Shown here: piece after piece, positions 1 through 9,197 of the stretch
How the letters are laid out: every line of letters starts with the position of its first letter
How positions within the stretch are numbered: the stretch's first letter is position 1
From: Massilia sp. BJB1822
GTDB taxonomy: Bacteria; Pseudomonadota; Gammaproteobacteria; Burkholderiales; Burkholderiaceae_D
Direction: 5' to 3'
Assembly: GCF_013369485.1 (NCBI RefSeq)
Contig: NZ_JABWEB010000003.1
Coordinates: 1 to 64,000 of the forward strand
Length of the DNA: 64,000 nucleotides
Translations under genes and position numbers: made by a program
The notes under the pieces: generated by a model
Database searches by the model: none
The model's input: the letters and a program-made list of their open reading frames with translations, nothing else
Told to the model about the DNA's origin: nothing

Positions 1-1
1 C

Positions 2-160
2 CCCGCCGCGCCGCCCGCGCCACCGCCTGCCGCTATGGCCGATGTCTTCCTGTCGGCGGTGCAGGCCAAGGCTGGCATGAGCAGCGAAGAGAGCGAGCCG
101 GCCGAGCTGGATGCGCTGGCTGCCACCATGCCGGAAGATTCAGAGCCGGCGCCGCTGTAA
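2..160 (+). CDS. C-terminal end of an unidentified protein (5' truncated by window)
   Basis: An open frame enters from the left edge and stops at TAA 158-160. The 52 visible residues begin with a Pro/Ala-rich stretch, continue with a short helix-like part (ADVFLSAVQAKAG) and end in an acidic tail (EEPAEL-type, then PEDSEPAPL). No domain is visible, so no function is assigned. It lies on the same strand as the TPR gene, 61 bp upstream, and may be the first part of the same transcription unit. Confidence 0.5.
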   Translation, partial: PAAPPAPPPAAMADVFLSAVQAKAGMSSEESEPAELDALAATMPEDSEPAPL

Positions 161-221
161 AACGTTTGCCGCCACGGCCGGTAATGCCCTTCGTGGCGGC
201 ATGTTCAAGGAGTGCGGAATC

Positions 222-1421
222 ATGAAAGCCTTTGCTATCCCTGTCATATCTTTGCTGGTGTGGATGGCCTGGCCGGCGCGGGTGGACGCCAGCCCGCGCA
301 TACCGGGCAATGATGCCGAAGTGCTGGAGATTCTGCCGCGCAGGGCAGACGAGCAGACGCGGGAGCTGCGGCGCATGCGCGCCGAACTGAACGCCGCGCC
401 GCATCAGCTGCAACTTGCCACGGCACTGGCGCGGCGCTATATCGAAGCGGGGCGGCGGGAAAGCGATCCGCGCTACTTCGGCCATGCGCAGGCGGTGCTG
501 CAGCCCTGGTGGCAAGAAGCTTCGCCGCCGCCCGAAGTGCGTTTGCTGCGCGCCATGCTGCTGCAAAACAGCCATCGTTTTGCCGAAGCCCAAGCCGATC
601 TGGTGGCGCTGACGGCGCGCAACCCGGGCGATGCGCAAGCCTGGCTGTCCCTTGCCACCGTGCGTGTGACACAGGGACAGTACGCCGAGGCCAAAGCCGC
701 TTGCGCCAGACTGTCGCTGCTGGCCAGCCCGCTGGCCGGTGCAGCCTGCATCGCCAATGCCGGAAGTTTGAGCGGCAATCTGGCGCAAAGCGAACGCTTG
801 CTGCGCGCGGTATTGGAGCGCTATCCGGACGAAGCCGCCGGGCTGCGCGCCTGGGCGCAAACCCTGCTGGCCGAGATGGCGGCGCGGCGTGGCGATGCCG
901 CTGCTGCGGAACAAAGCTACCGCAGCGCGCTGGCGCTCGATCCGCGCGACAGCTATCTGCTGGGCGCTTATGCCGATTTCCTTCTCGACCGGAATCGCGC
1001 GGACGAGGTTATCGGCCTGTTGCGCGTGCATGGCCGCACCGATGCGCTGCTGCTGCGTTATGCGCTGGCGCTGCGCCAGTCCGGCAGGGATGCGGCCGCG
1101 CTGGCCGCCGCCAGCAATGAATTGCAGGCGCGATTTCAGGCGGCCGCCATGCGCGGCGATACGGTTCACCAGCGGGAAGAGGCGCGCTACGCCCTGCATC
1201 TGCGTGCCGACAGCAAAACAGCCCTGCGCCTGGCCCTGGCGAATTGGCAAGGGCAGAAGGAAGTGGCCGATGCGCGCATCCTGCTGGAAGCGGCGCTGGC
1301 CGCGAACGAGCCGCAAGCCGCCGTTCCGGCCATGCGCTGGATCAGCGCAGTGGGAATGGAGGACGGCGCGCTTGCCTCCTTGCTCGGCAAGCTTGCCTCT
1401 GGAGCGCGGAGGGCGTCATGA
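222..1421 (+). CDS. Secreted TPR-repeat protein
   Basis: The product has 399 residues. It starts at ATG 222, which has an AAGGAG ribosome site 10-15 bases upstream, and begins with a signal peptide (KAFAIPVISLLVWMAWPARVDA). The rest is helical and Ala/Leu/Arg-rich with tetratricopeptide features, such as NPGDAQAWLSLATVRVTQG and LDPRDSYLLGAYADFLLDRNR. TPR proteins act as protein-binding scaffolds, here presumably in the periplasm. Its stop overlaps the start of the HupE/UreJ-like gene by 4 bp (ATGA), so the two are probably translationally coupled. The shared layout with a membrane protein and a TonB receptor suggests an assembly or uptake role, which is inference. Confidence 0.75.
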   Translation: MKAFAIPVISLLVWMAWPARVDASPRIPGNDAEVLEILPRRADEQTRELRRMRAELNAAPHQLQLATALARRYIEAGRRESDPRYFGHAQAVLQPWWQEASPPPEVRLLRAMLLQNSHRFAEAQADLVALTARNPGDAQAWLSLATVRVTQGQYAEAKAACARLSLLASPLAGAACIANAGSLSGNLAQSERLLRAVLERYPDEAAGLRAWAQTLLAEMAARRGDAAAAEQSYRSALALDPRDSYLLGAYADFLLDRNRADEVIGLLRVHGRTDALLLRYALALRQSGRDAAALAAASNELQARFQAAAMRGDTVHQREEARYALHLRADSKTALRLALANWQGQKEVADARILLEAALAANEPQAAVPAMRWISAVGMEDGALASLLGKLASGARRAS

Positions 1422-2593
1422 CATGCTGCTTGAAAAAGCTGTTTCTGCTCCCGCTCATGCTGCTGCTGGCGCCTGCTGCTGTCGCGCATAAGCCCAGCGA
1501 CAGCTACTTGAGTCTGGAGCTGAAAGGCCGGCAGATCGAAGGGCAGTGGGATATTGCCCTGCGCGATCTGGATTTCGCGATCGGCCTGGATAGCGATGGC
1601 GACGGCCAACTGACCTGGGAAGAGGTGCGCAGCCATCATGGCCGGATTGCGGCATATGCCTTGTCGCGGCTGAATATTTCAGCGGAAGCGCGGCCGGAAG
1701 GCGCCGCTCCGGTCCGCAGCGCCGGCACATGCGTTCTCGGCGCAGGCGGGCAATTGATCGACCGCCATACCGACGGCGCATACGCCGTGCTGCGCTTTCA
1801 TGGCGAGTGCGCCGCAGCGCCTGAACGCCTGAAAATAGTCTACCGCCTGTTCGCCGATACCGATGCGCAGCATAAAGGCCTGTTGCGCGTCCAGCAGGGC
1901 GCCAGCGTGCAGACCGCCATTCTTGGTGTCGACCATCCGCAGCAGGTGCTGCATCTGGATGGGGGCGACGCCTCGCAAGGGCGCGCATTCTTCGACTATG
2001 CGCGGCTGGGCGTTCAGCATATCTGGGCGGGTTTCGACCATATCCTGTTTCTGATTTCACTGCTGCTGCCCGCGGTCCTGGTCTGGAGCGGGCATGGCTG
2101 GCGGCAGGCCGAGAGCCTGCGCAGCGCCGCCATCGACGTATGCAAGGTAGTAACTGCATTCACCCTGGCGCATTCGGTCACGCTGAGCCTTTCCGCGCTG
2201 GAGCTGGTGTCGCTGCCATCGCGCCTGGTGGAAGCGGCGATCGCCGCCTCTGTGATCGTGGCGGCGCTGAACAATCTATTCCCCTTCCTGCTGCGGAAGC
2301 GCTGGATGGCGGCGTTCGGTTTTGGCCTGGTCCACGGCTTTGGCTTTGCCAGCGTGCTCGCGGGGCTTGGGCTGCCGGCGGAGTCGATGCTTTTGTCGCT
2401 GGCGGGCTTCAATCTGGGCGTGGAGCTGGGGCAGCTGGCGATTGTCGCCATCTTCCTGCCCCTGGCCTATGCCTTGCGCGCCACCTGGTTCTACCGGCGC
2501 CCCGTATTGCAGGGCGGTTCGGCCGCCATCGCGCTGCTGGCCGGCATCTGGCTGCTGGAACGCGCCCTGGACTTGAAACTGGCCGGCATCTGA
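1418..2593 (+). CDS. HupE/UreJ-family membrane protein with periplasmic EF-hand
   Basis: The product has 391 residues. A signal peptide ends near residue 23 (AAVAHKPSDSY). The periplasmic N-terminal half carries a canonical 12-residue EF-hand loop at residues 58-69, with D58, D60, D62, G63 and E69. The C-terminal half has about six membrane segments with the HupE/UreJ-2 signatures HIWAGFDHILF and AFTLAHSVTLSLSAL. HupE and UreJ relatives are nickel or cobalt permease-like proteins, but this long two-part form is functionally undefined. The gene overlaps the TPR gene by 4 bp and lies 8 bp before a TonB receptor. A metal-linked or Ca-sensing uptake role is plausible but unproven. Confidence 0.8.
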   Translation: MTCCLKKLFLLPLMLLLAPAAVAHKPSDSYLSLELKGRQIEGQWDIALRDLDFAIGLDSDGDGQLTWEEVRSHHGRIAAYALSRLNISAEARPEGAAPVRSAGTCVLGAGGQLIDRHTDGAYAVLRFHGECAAAPERLKIVYRLFADTDAQHKGLLRVQQGASVQTAILGVDHPQQVLHLDGGDASQGRAFFDYARLGVQHIWAGFDHILFLISLLLPAVLVWSGHGWRQAESLRSAAIDVCKVVTAFTLAHSVTLSLSALELVSLPSRLVEAAIAASVIVAALNNLFPFLLRKRWMAAFGFGLVHGFGFASVLAGLGLPAESMLLSLAGFNLGVELGQLAIVAIFLPLAYALRATWFYRRPVLQGGSAAIALLAGIWLLERALDLKLAGI

Positions 2594-2601
2594 GGCGAAC
2601 C

Positions 2602-4623
2602 ATGAATCCTGCAATCGTTCGAATCTGCGGCGTGGCGGCCGCAGGCGCCTGCTTTGGCGTGGCCCGCGCCGACGAAGTACCGCTGGTGGTGCAGATAACC
2701 GGCCACTATAACCAGTCCATAGGCAGTTCGGATGCCGCCAGCGCAGGTTCGGTGCGCGCTTCGCTGATCGAAAACCGCCCAGCCTTGCGTACCGGCGAAC
2801 TGCTGGAGTTCGTGCCTGGCATGATCGTTACCCAGCATAGCGGCGACGGCAAGGCCAACCAATACTTCCTGCGCGGCTTTAATCTGGACCACGGCACCGA
2901 CTTCGCTACTTATGTGGACGGCATGCCGGTGAATATGCGCTCCCATGCGCACGGCCAGGGATATTCGGATCTGAACTTTCTGATTCCCGAGCTGGTGCAG
3001 CGCATAGATTACCGCAAAGGGCCGTATTTTTCCGATGAAGGCGACTTCGCTTCGGCTGGCGCGGGGCATATTCATCTTGCATCGAAGCTGGAACAGGGCA
3101 GCGGCAGCGTGTCGCTTGGCAGCTATGGCTATCGCCGCCTGCTGCTGGCGGATTCCCTGGCCGCCGCCGATGGTACGCTGCTGTACGGCCTGGAGCTGGG
3201 CCGCAATGACGGGCCATGGCAAACGCCGGAAAGCGTGCGCAAATACAGCGCAACGCTGCGCTACAGCCAGGGCAGCCGCGACGACGGCTTCAGCCTGACC
3301 GCCATGGCTTACCGCAACCGCTGGAACGCGACCGACCAGATTCCGCTGCGCGCCGTACAGTCGGGCCGGATCGGCCGCTTCGGCAGCATCGATGCCAGCG
3401 ATGGCGGTGCCAGCTCGCGCTCCAGCCTTTCCTACGCCATGCGCAAGCGCAGCGGGGAACGGTTGCTGGAGGTGGAGGGCTATGCGATCCGTTCCAGTCT
3501 CGACCTGTTCAGCAATTTCAGCTATGCGCTGGCCCATCCCACGATGGGCGACCAGTTCGCCCAAAGCGAAAGACGCGTTACCGCCGGGGCAAATGCCAGC
3601 GTGGCGTGGCAAGGCGCCATGGGAAGCATCGAAATGCGCCACCGTGCAGGAGTGCAGCTGCGCTACGACCGCATTGCACCCATTGGGCTGTACGACAGCG
3701 TGATGCGGCAGCGTACAACGGTGCTGCGCGAGGACAGCGTGCGCGAAGCCAGCGCGGGCTTCTACTACGAGAACAGCGCGCAACTGCTGCCGTCGCTGCG
3801 CAGCGTTGCCGGATTACGCTATGACCGCTACCGTTTCAACGTTAATGGTGCTGAAGTCAACGCCTCCAAGGCCTCACCCAAGCTGTCGCTGATCCTTGGA
3901 CCGTGGAAGAAGACCGAATTTTTCCTCAATTATGGGCGCGGCTTTCACAGCAACAATGCGCGCGGCATAGTCGGCGCAGCCGCTGGCGAAGAACGCGGCA
4001 AGGTGGCCGCGCTGGCCGGAACGCGGGGCATGGAACTGGGCGCCCGCAACGAGCTGCTGCCTGGCTTGCAAAGCTCGCTGGCGCTGTGGCGGCTCGATCT
4101 AAGTTCGGAACTGGTCTATCTCGGCGATGCTGGCCAAACGGAAGCCAGCCGCCGCAGCCGCCGCCAGGGCATCGAGTGAAATAATCATTACATCGCTTCG
4201 CCGTGGCTGCAATTTGATCTGGACCTGGCCGCGTCGCGCGCCCGCTACACGGAGGGCGACAGCGCGGCCAGTTTCGTTCCAGGTGCGGTCAATCGGGTGG
4301 CGTCCTTCGGCGTGGCATTGGATGGCCGCAATGGCTGGCGGGGCAGCTTCAATCTGCGCCACTTCGGGCCGCGGCCTCTGACGGAAGACAATAGCGCGCG
4401 TTCGGCAGCCACCACGCTAGCCAGCGCCCGTCTCGCCTGGCGCATCGACAGCCGCACCAGCCTGTCCTTCGATGTCTTCATTGTGTTTGACAAGCGTGCC
4501 AGTGATATCGACTATTTTTACCAATCCCGCCTTCCCGGCGAGGCGGCCGAAGGCGTCGGCGATATCCACTTTCATCCAGTAGAGCCGCGCTCATTCCGGC
4601 TGACGCTGACGCGCCGCTTTTGA
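2602..4623 (+). pseudogene. TonB-dependent receptor interrupted by in-frame TGA
   Basis: A signal peptide, plug domain (ENRPALRTGELLEFVPG, FLRGFNLDHGTDFATYVDG) and beta-barrel can be read from ATG 2602. At codon 526 (4177-4179) a TGA stops the frame. The same frame then continues without another stop to TGA 4621-4623 and ends in a typical barrel terminus (RSFRLTLTRRF). The context is GIE-stop-NNHY. Receptors of this class usually have a Trp in the GIEWNNHY motif, so TGG to TGA is the simplest explanation. The 525-residue product would lack the last barrel strands and probably could not insert in the outer membrane. A base-call error, readthrough or a true null allele are all possible. It is the third gene of the TPR-HupE run. 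Confidence 0.8.
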
Positions 4624-4626
4624 TGG

Positions 4627-5331
4627 CTACAACAGCCGCAGCCATTGCCCTTTGTACAGAATCGGCCCGGTCGGTCCATTCGGATCGGGCGAGCCGCCCT
4701 TGGGCTCAAGGCTGATGGCCAGCAGGGCGACGTCGCTGCCGGTGGCACGCTCGTTCAGTTCCAGCCTGGCGCTGCGGTTGTCGGGCAGGATGCCGAGGGA
4801 GCGTGGCGCGCCCTGGCGCGGCACGGCCCAGAGCTGCAAGGTCTTGTCGCTGGCGACGGTAAGCTGGCTCACCACGCGCACTTCCATGGTGTGGCGGCGG
4901 CTGTCGCCTGTCAGCAGCATGACGGTCTGCGCCTTTTCATCGCTGAGGGTGGCGATATGGTCGATGCGCGCCGGTTCGGGCTGGCCGATGAGCAGCAGGA
5001 TCGCCAGCACTGTCGCCAGCGTGCCGGAGGCCAGGCTGAGATTGCGCCATAGGGCAGTGCGGTCGCGGCGCCAGAACTGCCATGGCTTGATGGGGTGCGG
5101 CAGCCGCAAGCGGTCTTCGATGGCTTCCCAGACCTGGGGCCGCGGCCTTACCGGCGTGGCGAATTCGGTCATCGGCGCCAGTCTGTCCTGCCACTCCGCG
5201 ACGCTGCGGCGCAAGGCCGCATCTTCATGCATCCAGCTTTCCAGCCGGCGGCGCGCGCCGCCGCGCAAGGAACCAAGCACATATTCGGCGGCCAGGCGTT
5301 CGCGCAGCGCTTCGTTGTGGCGGATATTCAT
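4627..5331 (-). CDS. Anti-sigma factor, RskA family
   Basis: The product has 234 residues. The N-terminal cytoplasmic part (AAEYVLGSLRGGARRRLESW) matches anti-sigma-K type domains. One membrane segment lies near residues 97-115, followed by a periplasmic RskA C-terminal domain (RQGAPRSLGILP, SLEPKGGSPDPNGPTGP). These proteins hold an ECF sigma factor at the membrane until a signal releases it. The start overlaps the sigma factor stop by 4 bp (5328-5331), so the pair is coupled. The stop lies 3 bp from the convergent broken TonB receptor, with no terminator visible between them. Confidence 0.88.
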   Translation of the reverse strand: MNIRHNEALRERLAAEYVLGSLRGGARRRLESWMHEDAALRRSVAEWQDRLAPMTEFATPVRPRPQVWEAIEDRLRLPHPIKPWQFWRRDRTALWRNLSLASGTLATVLAILLLIGQPEPARIDHIATLSDEKAQTVMLLTGDSRRHTMEVRVVSQLTVASDKTLQLWAVPRQGAPRSLGILPDNRSARLELNERATGSDVALLAISLEPKGGSPDPNGPTGPILYKGQWLRLL

Positions 5332-5915
5332 GGCCGCTCCCGGCGTGCCAGACAGATTTTCAGCTTCTCCAGCCCGCGCCTGATCCAGGTCTTCACGGTG
5401 CCGACCGGCAGCGTCAATTGCTGCGCCACCTCGCTGTGAGACAGATCATGGAAGAAGGCCATGCCGATGGCCTGGCGCTGGCGCGCTTCCAGCGTGGAGA
5501 GGCAGTGGGCCAGGCTGCGCGCAGCATCGCTCAGCTCCAGCGTGTTGTCGGGCGTCTCTTCCTGGTCCTGCATGGCTTGCATCACCTCGCTATCGAACAG
5601 GTTTGCGTCGATCTCCACCGCGTCGTCCAGGCGGCGCAGAATGTCCAGCGCCTTGTTGCGGACGATGGTGGACATCCACGTCATCGGTGCGGAAAGATGG
5701 GACTGGTAGCTGCCCGCCGCATGCCAGATCGTGACAAAGCTGTCCTGCAAGGCTTCTTCCGCCAGCTCCCGCTTACGCAATATACGCAAGGCGAAGCCAA
5801 ACAGTTTCGGCGCAGTGGCGTCATACAGGGAACGGAAGGCGAGGGCGTCGCGGCTGGCGGAGGCGAACAGCCAGGAACGGAGTTGCTGCGGATCGGCAGA
5901 ACGCAATGTGGACAC
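5328..5915 (-). CDS. ECF RNA polymerase sigma factor (SigK-like)
   Basis: The product has 195 residues, a normal length for ECF sigma factors. Region 2 is visible as YDATAPKLFGFALRILRKRE followed by EEALQDSFVTIW. Region 4 is visible as a helix-turn-helix (HSEVAQQLTLPVGTVKTWIRRGLEKLK). The start codon is GTG (5913-5915) with an AGGG ribosome site about 7 bases upstream. It pairs with the RskA anti-sigma factor by a 4-bp overlap. A 10-bp-stem hairpin sits in its leader, directly before the ribosome site. The target genes are unknown. Confidence 0.9.
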   Translation of the reverse strand: MSTLRSADPQQLRSWLFASASRDALAFRSLYDATAPKLFGFALRILRKRELAEEALQDSFVTIWHAAGSYQSHLSAPMTWMSTIVRNKALDILRRLDDAVEIDANLFDSEVMQAMQDQEETPDNTLELSDAARSLAHCLSTLEARQRQAIGMAFFHDLSHSEVAQQLTLPVGTVKTWIRRGLEKLKICLARRERP

Positions 5916-5925
5916 GGGCTACCCT

Positions 5926-5960
5926 GGCTGGCTGTGGAGGGAGACGCTTCACAGCCAGCC
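5926..5960 (-). promoter_or_regulatory. Perfect 10-bp-stem hairpin in the sigma factor leader
   Basis: Arms GGCTGGCTGT and ACAGCCAGCC are exact reverse complements, separated by 15 bases. On the transcribed (minus) strand the 3' arm is followed at once by the AGGG ribosome site of the ECF sigma gene. No T-run follows, so it is a poor intrinsic terminator for the upstream wax-ester gene. It could control translation of the sigma factor or act as an operator. The repeat is seen; the function is inferred. Confidence 0.4.
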
Positions 5961-6050
5961 TAACGTACTTTTCATGGCGCAGGCAAGCGCGGCCAACCTG
6001 CCGCGCGCAAGCCCGGGCCGCCTTGTTGTGTTTAGCGCAAGCGGTGGGCC

Positions 6051-8894
6051 TTAGGCTGCCGGCGCCAGCGGCGTGGCGATGCTTTCGGCCTCATCGACCG
6101 CGTCGCGGGTGGCTAGCTCCAGTTCGGCGAAGGCTTGCCGGGTAAGTTCCATCAGGCGCTCGGGATCGGGCACCAGATGCGTGTCGACGAACAGGGCCAG
6201 CTGGATTTGTCCGGCGTAGGAGATGAAGGCCAGGCCGACGCCGATGCGCCCCGCCTGCGGCACCCAGCAAATCAGGTCGGTCATGCGCGAGCCAGCCAGA
6301 TAGCGCCGGCTGCCCGGACCTTCGATATTGGTCAGCACCACCGAACCCTTGGACGTGAACAGGTTCAGGGCGAAATGCTGCAAGGCGGTGGGCAGGCAGC
6401 CCGCCAGCGACAGGAAGGCCATGGTGGCGCGCGGCTGGTGCGAGCGCTTGATGGCCGTCATGCGCGCGCTGGAGCGGCGCAGGCGTTCGCAAGGATCGTC
6501 CAGATCGGTGGGCAGGTCGACCGCGACCAGGCCGAACTCGTTCCCCAGCTGGAAGGCATTGGCTTTCTCGCGCAGATTGAAGGTGACGGCGGCGCGTAGG
6601 GCGCGGCTGTCGGCGTCCTGGCCGCGTTCCTGCAGATACTGGCGCAGCGCGCCGGAAACGGCGGCCACCCAGATATCGTTCAGCGTGGCGCCCATGCGCT
6701 TGGAAGCGATGCGCACTTTCTGCAGGTCCAGCGGCGGCAGCCAGACCAGCTGTTTCTGGCCGCTGAGCGGCGCCTTGAGGCGGGTACGCAGGTCGGGCCA
6801 GAGCATGCCGAGGCGGCCGATATGGGCGGCGATCTTCAGGCTGGACCTGGCGCGCGTCAGCGTTGGGGCATACGCGCCCTCGGCCTCCAGCGCGCGGTGC
6901 GGGTGGCCGGCCAGGGACGGGGTTTGTCCATGCAGGCCGTTGTCGTCGGTCAGGTGGTTCAGCACGTGCACCAGTCCCAGGCCGTCGGTGATGCAGTGGT
7001 GGACGCGGAAGACGATGGCATGGCCGCCGCCGGCCTGGTCGATCACCGTCATATGCCACAGCGGGCGATCCTCCTCCAGCGGCTGGTGCGCCAGCTCCGT
7101 CATCCGGCTTTGCAGTTCGGCCAGGCCGACTTCTTTTTCCGTGCTCTCCAGGCGGATATGCTGGCGGATGTCGAAGTGTTCGTCCTCCACCCATTGCGGC
7201 AGGCCGAGGCGGCGTTTCACCTTCTGTGTGAAGCGCGGGTAGTTGGGCAGCCGGTAGGCGATGGTGGCGGTCAGGCGCTGCATATCGACCGGACCTTCGA
7301 ACAGCAGGATGCTGTTGATGACCATCAGGTTCTTTTCCGTATCCATGCGGTGCCAGGCGTAATCGCGCCGCGTCATCGCATGCTTTTCGCCTGGCGGCGG
7401 GCGCTGGCCGGCGGGGCGGGCGCGCAGGGCGTAGCGGTTCAAGCCACCCATATGGATGCGGCACAGGTAATCGCGCCAGTCGATCAGGCGCGGGTCGACC
7501 GGAAAGTCCAGCCCATCCTGTGCGCTGAAGCGCTGCGCCAGCGCCAGCAGGCCATCGTTGTGGAAGCGGTACTGCGGCGCGGTGTAGAAGGAGAAGGTCT
7601 GGGCCAGGGTCTGCGTGGTGCGCAGCGCTTCCAGCGCAGGCGATTCGCCCAGACCGAGCAGTTGGCGCAGGCCGCTGCGCAGGGCCAGCCCGGCCGCCAT
7701 GGCGCGCAGCATCAGCAGGAAAGTGGGGCGGCCCACCACGCGGAAGCGGTGGCGCGGCGCCTTGAAGAACAGGCGCTCGTAATTGCGCCAGTTGCGCCGT
7801 GATTCGTTCTGTATCAGCTCGATCACCTTGCCCAGGCGGACCGGGTTGCCCGAACCGGAGCAGGCCTGGTAGATGCGATGGGCCGGTGCGTCGTTGAGCG
7901 CTTCCACGCCGGCCAGCACGATGCTGTTGGCCACCAGGTCGGCCGGGATGATGTCGACGATTTCTTCCGGCTTGGCGGGGAAGAAGCTGGTCTTGCCGCG
8001 CGCATAGGCAAGGATGATGGCGTCGGCCACCTTCACGCCTTCGATCCAGCCGGCGGCTGGTTCCTGCAAGGTGCTTTCGATGATGGAGGGCCGCACGATG
8101 CTCAGGGCGCGGCCGTGCATGGCCTCGGCGGCCAGCTGCTCGCCCATCCATTTGGTGAAGGTATAGGTATCGTTCCAACCGAAGTAATTGGCTTCCTCGA
8201 TGCCGATGGCGGTCAGGCGGCGCGCCAGTTCGGCCGGCTCGCTGACGCTCTTGCGCACCTGGCCGATGCGGCGCTGCAGATGCGCCAGCAGGCCGCTCAG
8301 GTCGTAGTGGCCATGGCGGTGGCGGGCGATGGCGGCTCGCGCGGGGTGGACCATCTCCTCGCGCATCTCGCCTTTGTTAAAGCCGTTCACATAGCAGGTC
8401 GAAACCTGCACCAGCGGCGCGTTGGCCGTGCGCGCCAGCGCCGCTACATTCTGCACGCTATGGGCATTGATGGCCAGTGCCTCGTCCAGCGCCTCGCGGA
8501 AATTCACGCTGGCGGCGGCATTGATAATCAGGTCGGTATTGCGCGCCAGCTCGGCAAAGCGCGCCAGCGGCAGACCGAAGGCCGGTTCAGTGATTTCGCC
8601 GGTGATGCAGTGGATCTTCTCGGCGAAGAAGGTTTCCAGAAAGTGCGGGCGCTCGGCGCGCAGCTTGTCAAAGACCGAGGAGGTGGCGATCTCCAGCTGG
8701 AAACGGGCGCGCGCGCCGGTGTCGTCGCGACCGGCGCGGATCAGCAGGGTGATGCCGCCGATGTCGGGAACGGCGCGTATCAGTTTTTCCAGCACGACCT
8801 TGGCGAGAAAGCCGGTGGCGCCGGTCAGGAAAACCTGTTTGCCGGCCAGGGTGGCTTGCACATCGAGTGCCGTTTGCTGTATCGCGCTTTCCAT
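6051..8894 (-). CDS. Fatty acyl reductase - wax ester synthase/DGAT fusion
   Basis: One 947-residue chain carries two enzymes. Residues 1 to about 490 are a fatty acyl-CoA (or acyl-ACP) reductase of the male-sterility/NAD-binding-4 family: Rossmann motif TGATGFLA at 24-31 and catalytic YTFTK (YxxxK) at Y244-K248, then a C-terminal FAR-like segment. From about residue 507 a wax ester synthase/diacylglycerol acyltransferase begins. It has the catalytic HHxxxDG at 632-638 (HHCITDG) and a later VLTNIEGPG segment typical of this family. Together they could reduce acyl-CoA to fatty alcohol and esterify it with a second acyl-CoA to form wax esters. Both active sites look intact. The genes of these two families are normally separate. 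A hydrolase lipoprotein is encoded divergently. Confidence 0.88.
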   Translation of the reverse strand: MESAIQQTALDVQATLAGKQVFLTGATGFLAKVVLEKLIRAVPDIGGITLLIRAGRDDTGARARFQLEIATSSVFDKLRAERPHFLETFFAEKIHCITGEITEPAFGLPLARFAELARNTDLIINAAASVNFREALDEALAINAHSVQNVAALARTANAPLVQVSTCYVNGFNKGEMREEMVHPARAAIARHRHGHYDLSGLLAHLQRRIGQVRKSVSEPAELARRLTAIGIEEANYFGWNDTYTFTKWMGEQLAAEAMHGRALSIVRPSIIESTLQEPAAGWIEGVKVADAIILAYARGKTSFFPAKPEEIVDIIPADLVANSIVLAGVEALNDAPAHRIYQACSGSGNPVRLGKVIELIQNESRRNWRNYERLFFKAPRHRFRVVGRPTFLLMLRAMAAGLALRSGLRQLLGLGESPALEALRTTQTLAQTFSFYTAPQYRFHNDGLLALAQRFSAQDGLDFPVDPRLIDWRDYLCRIHMGGLNRYALRARPAGQRPPPGEKHAMTRRDYAWHRMDTEKNLMVINSILLFEGPVDMQRLTATIAYRLPNYPRFTQKVKRRLGLPQWVEDEHFDIRQHIRLESTEKEVGLAELQSRMTELAHQPLEEDRPLWHMTVIDQAGGGHAIVFRVHHCITDGLGLVHVLNHLTDDNGLHGQTPSLAGHPHRALEAEGAYAPTLTRARSSLKIAAHIGRLGMLWPDLRTRLKAPLSGQKQLVWLPPLDLQKVRIASKRMGATLNDIWVAAVSGALRQYLQERGQDADSRALRAAVTFNLREKANAFQLGNEFGLVAVDLPTDLDDPCERLRRSSARMTAIKRSHQPRATMAFLSLAGCLPTALQHFALNLFTSKGSVVLTNIEGPGSRRYLAGSRMTDLICWVPQAGRIGVGLAFISYAGQIQLALFVDTHLVPDPERLMELTRQAFAELELATRDAVDEAESIATPLAPAA

Positions 8895-8912
8895 GGGCGT
8901 CCCAGTCTTCTA

Positions 8913-8940
8913 TTTATATCGGTTGATAACAATGCGACAA
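8913..8940 (-). promoter_or_regulatory. Candidate sigma-70 promoter for the wax-ester fusion gene
   Basis: On the minus strand a -35 box TTGTCG (8935-8940) and a -10 box TATAAA (8913-8918) are spaced by 16 bases, 18 bases before the ATG. They lie in the 303-bp divergent gap 8895-9197. The rest of that gap holds no gene and no other clear element apart from the leader of the lipoprotein hydrolase. Predicted by eye only. Confidence 0.4.
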
Positions 8941-9197
8941 CACGTCTGTGAATCGATATTAATTCGAAACGGAAGCTTGTCAGACCGTTACGCATTGGCC
9001 CCAGGAGCCAAAGAAATGGCGGCAGGAGTCAGGCTGCAGTGGCGCGTCCCGGCAAGGACGGGGAACTTAAAACAACGTTCAAGAAGGCTTCATGCAATCT
9101 TCATCTGGCGCGGCGGCCGCTTTTTACACTGGAAGCGAGGCAAGCTTGCCTGCCATGGGGGCCGGTACAGCCTTGCTTCGCCTTGAAAGAGAACACC

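Noticed and set aside
33-1316. A 427-codon minus-strand frame over the TPR gene
   Set aside because: It has no domain or ribosome site, and the plus strand has a signal peptide, a ribosome site and coupled neighbours.
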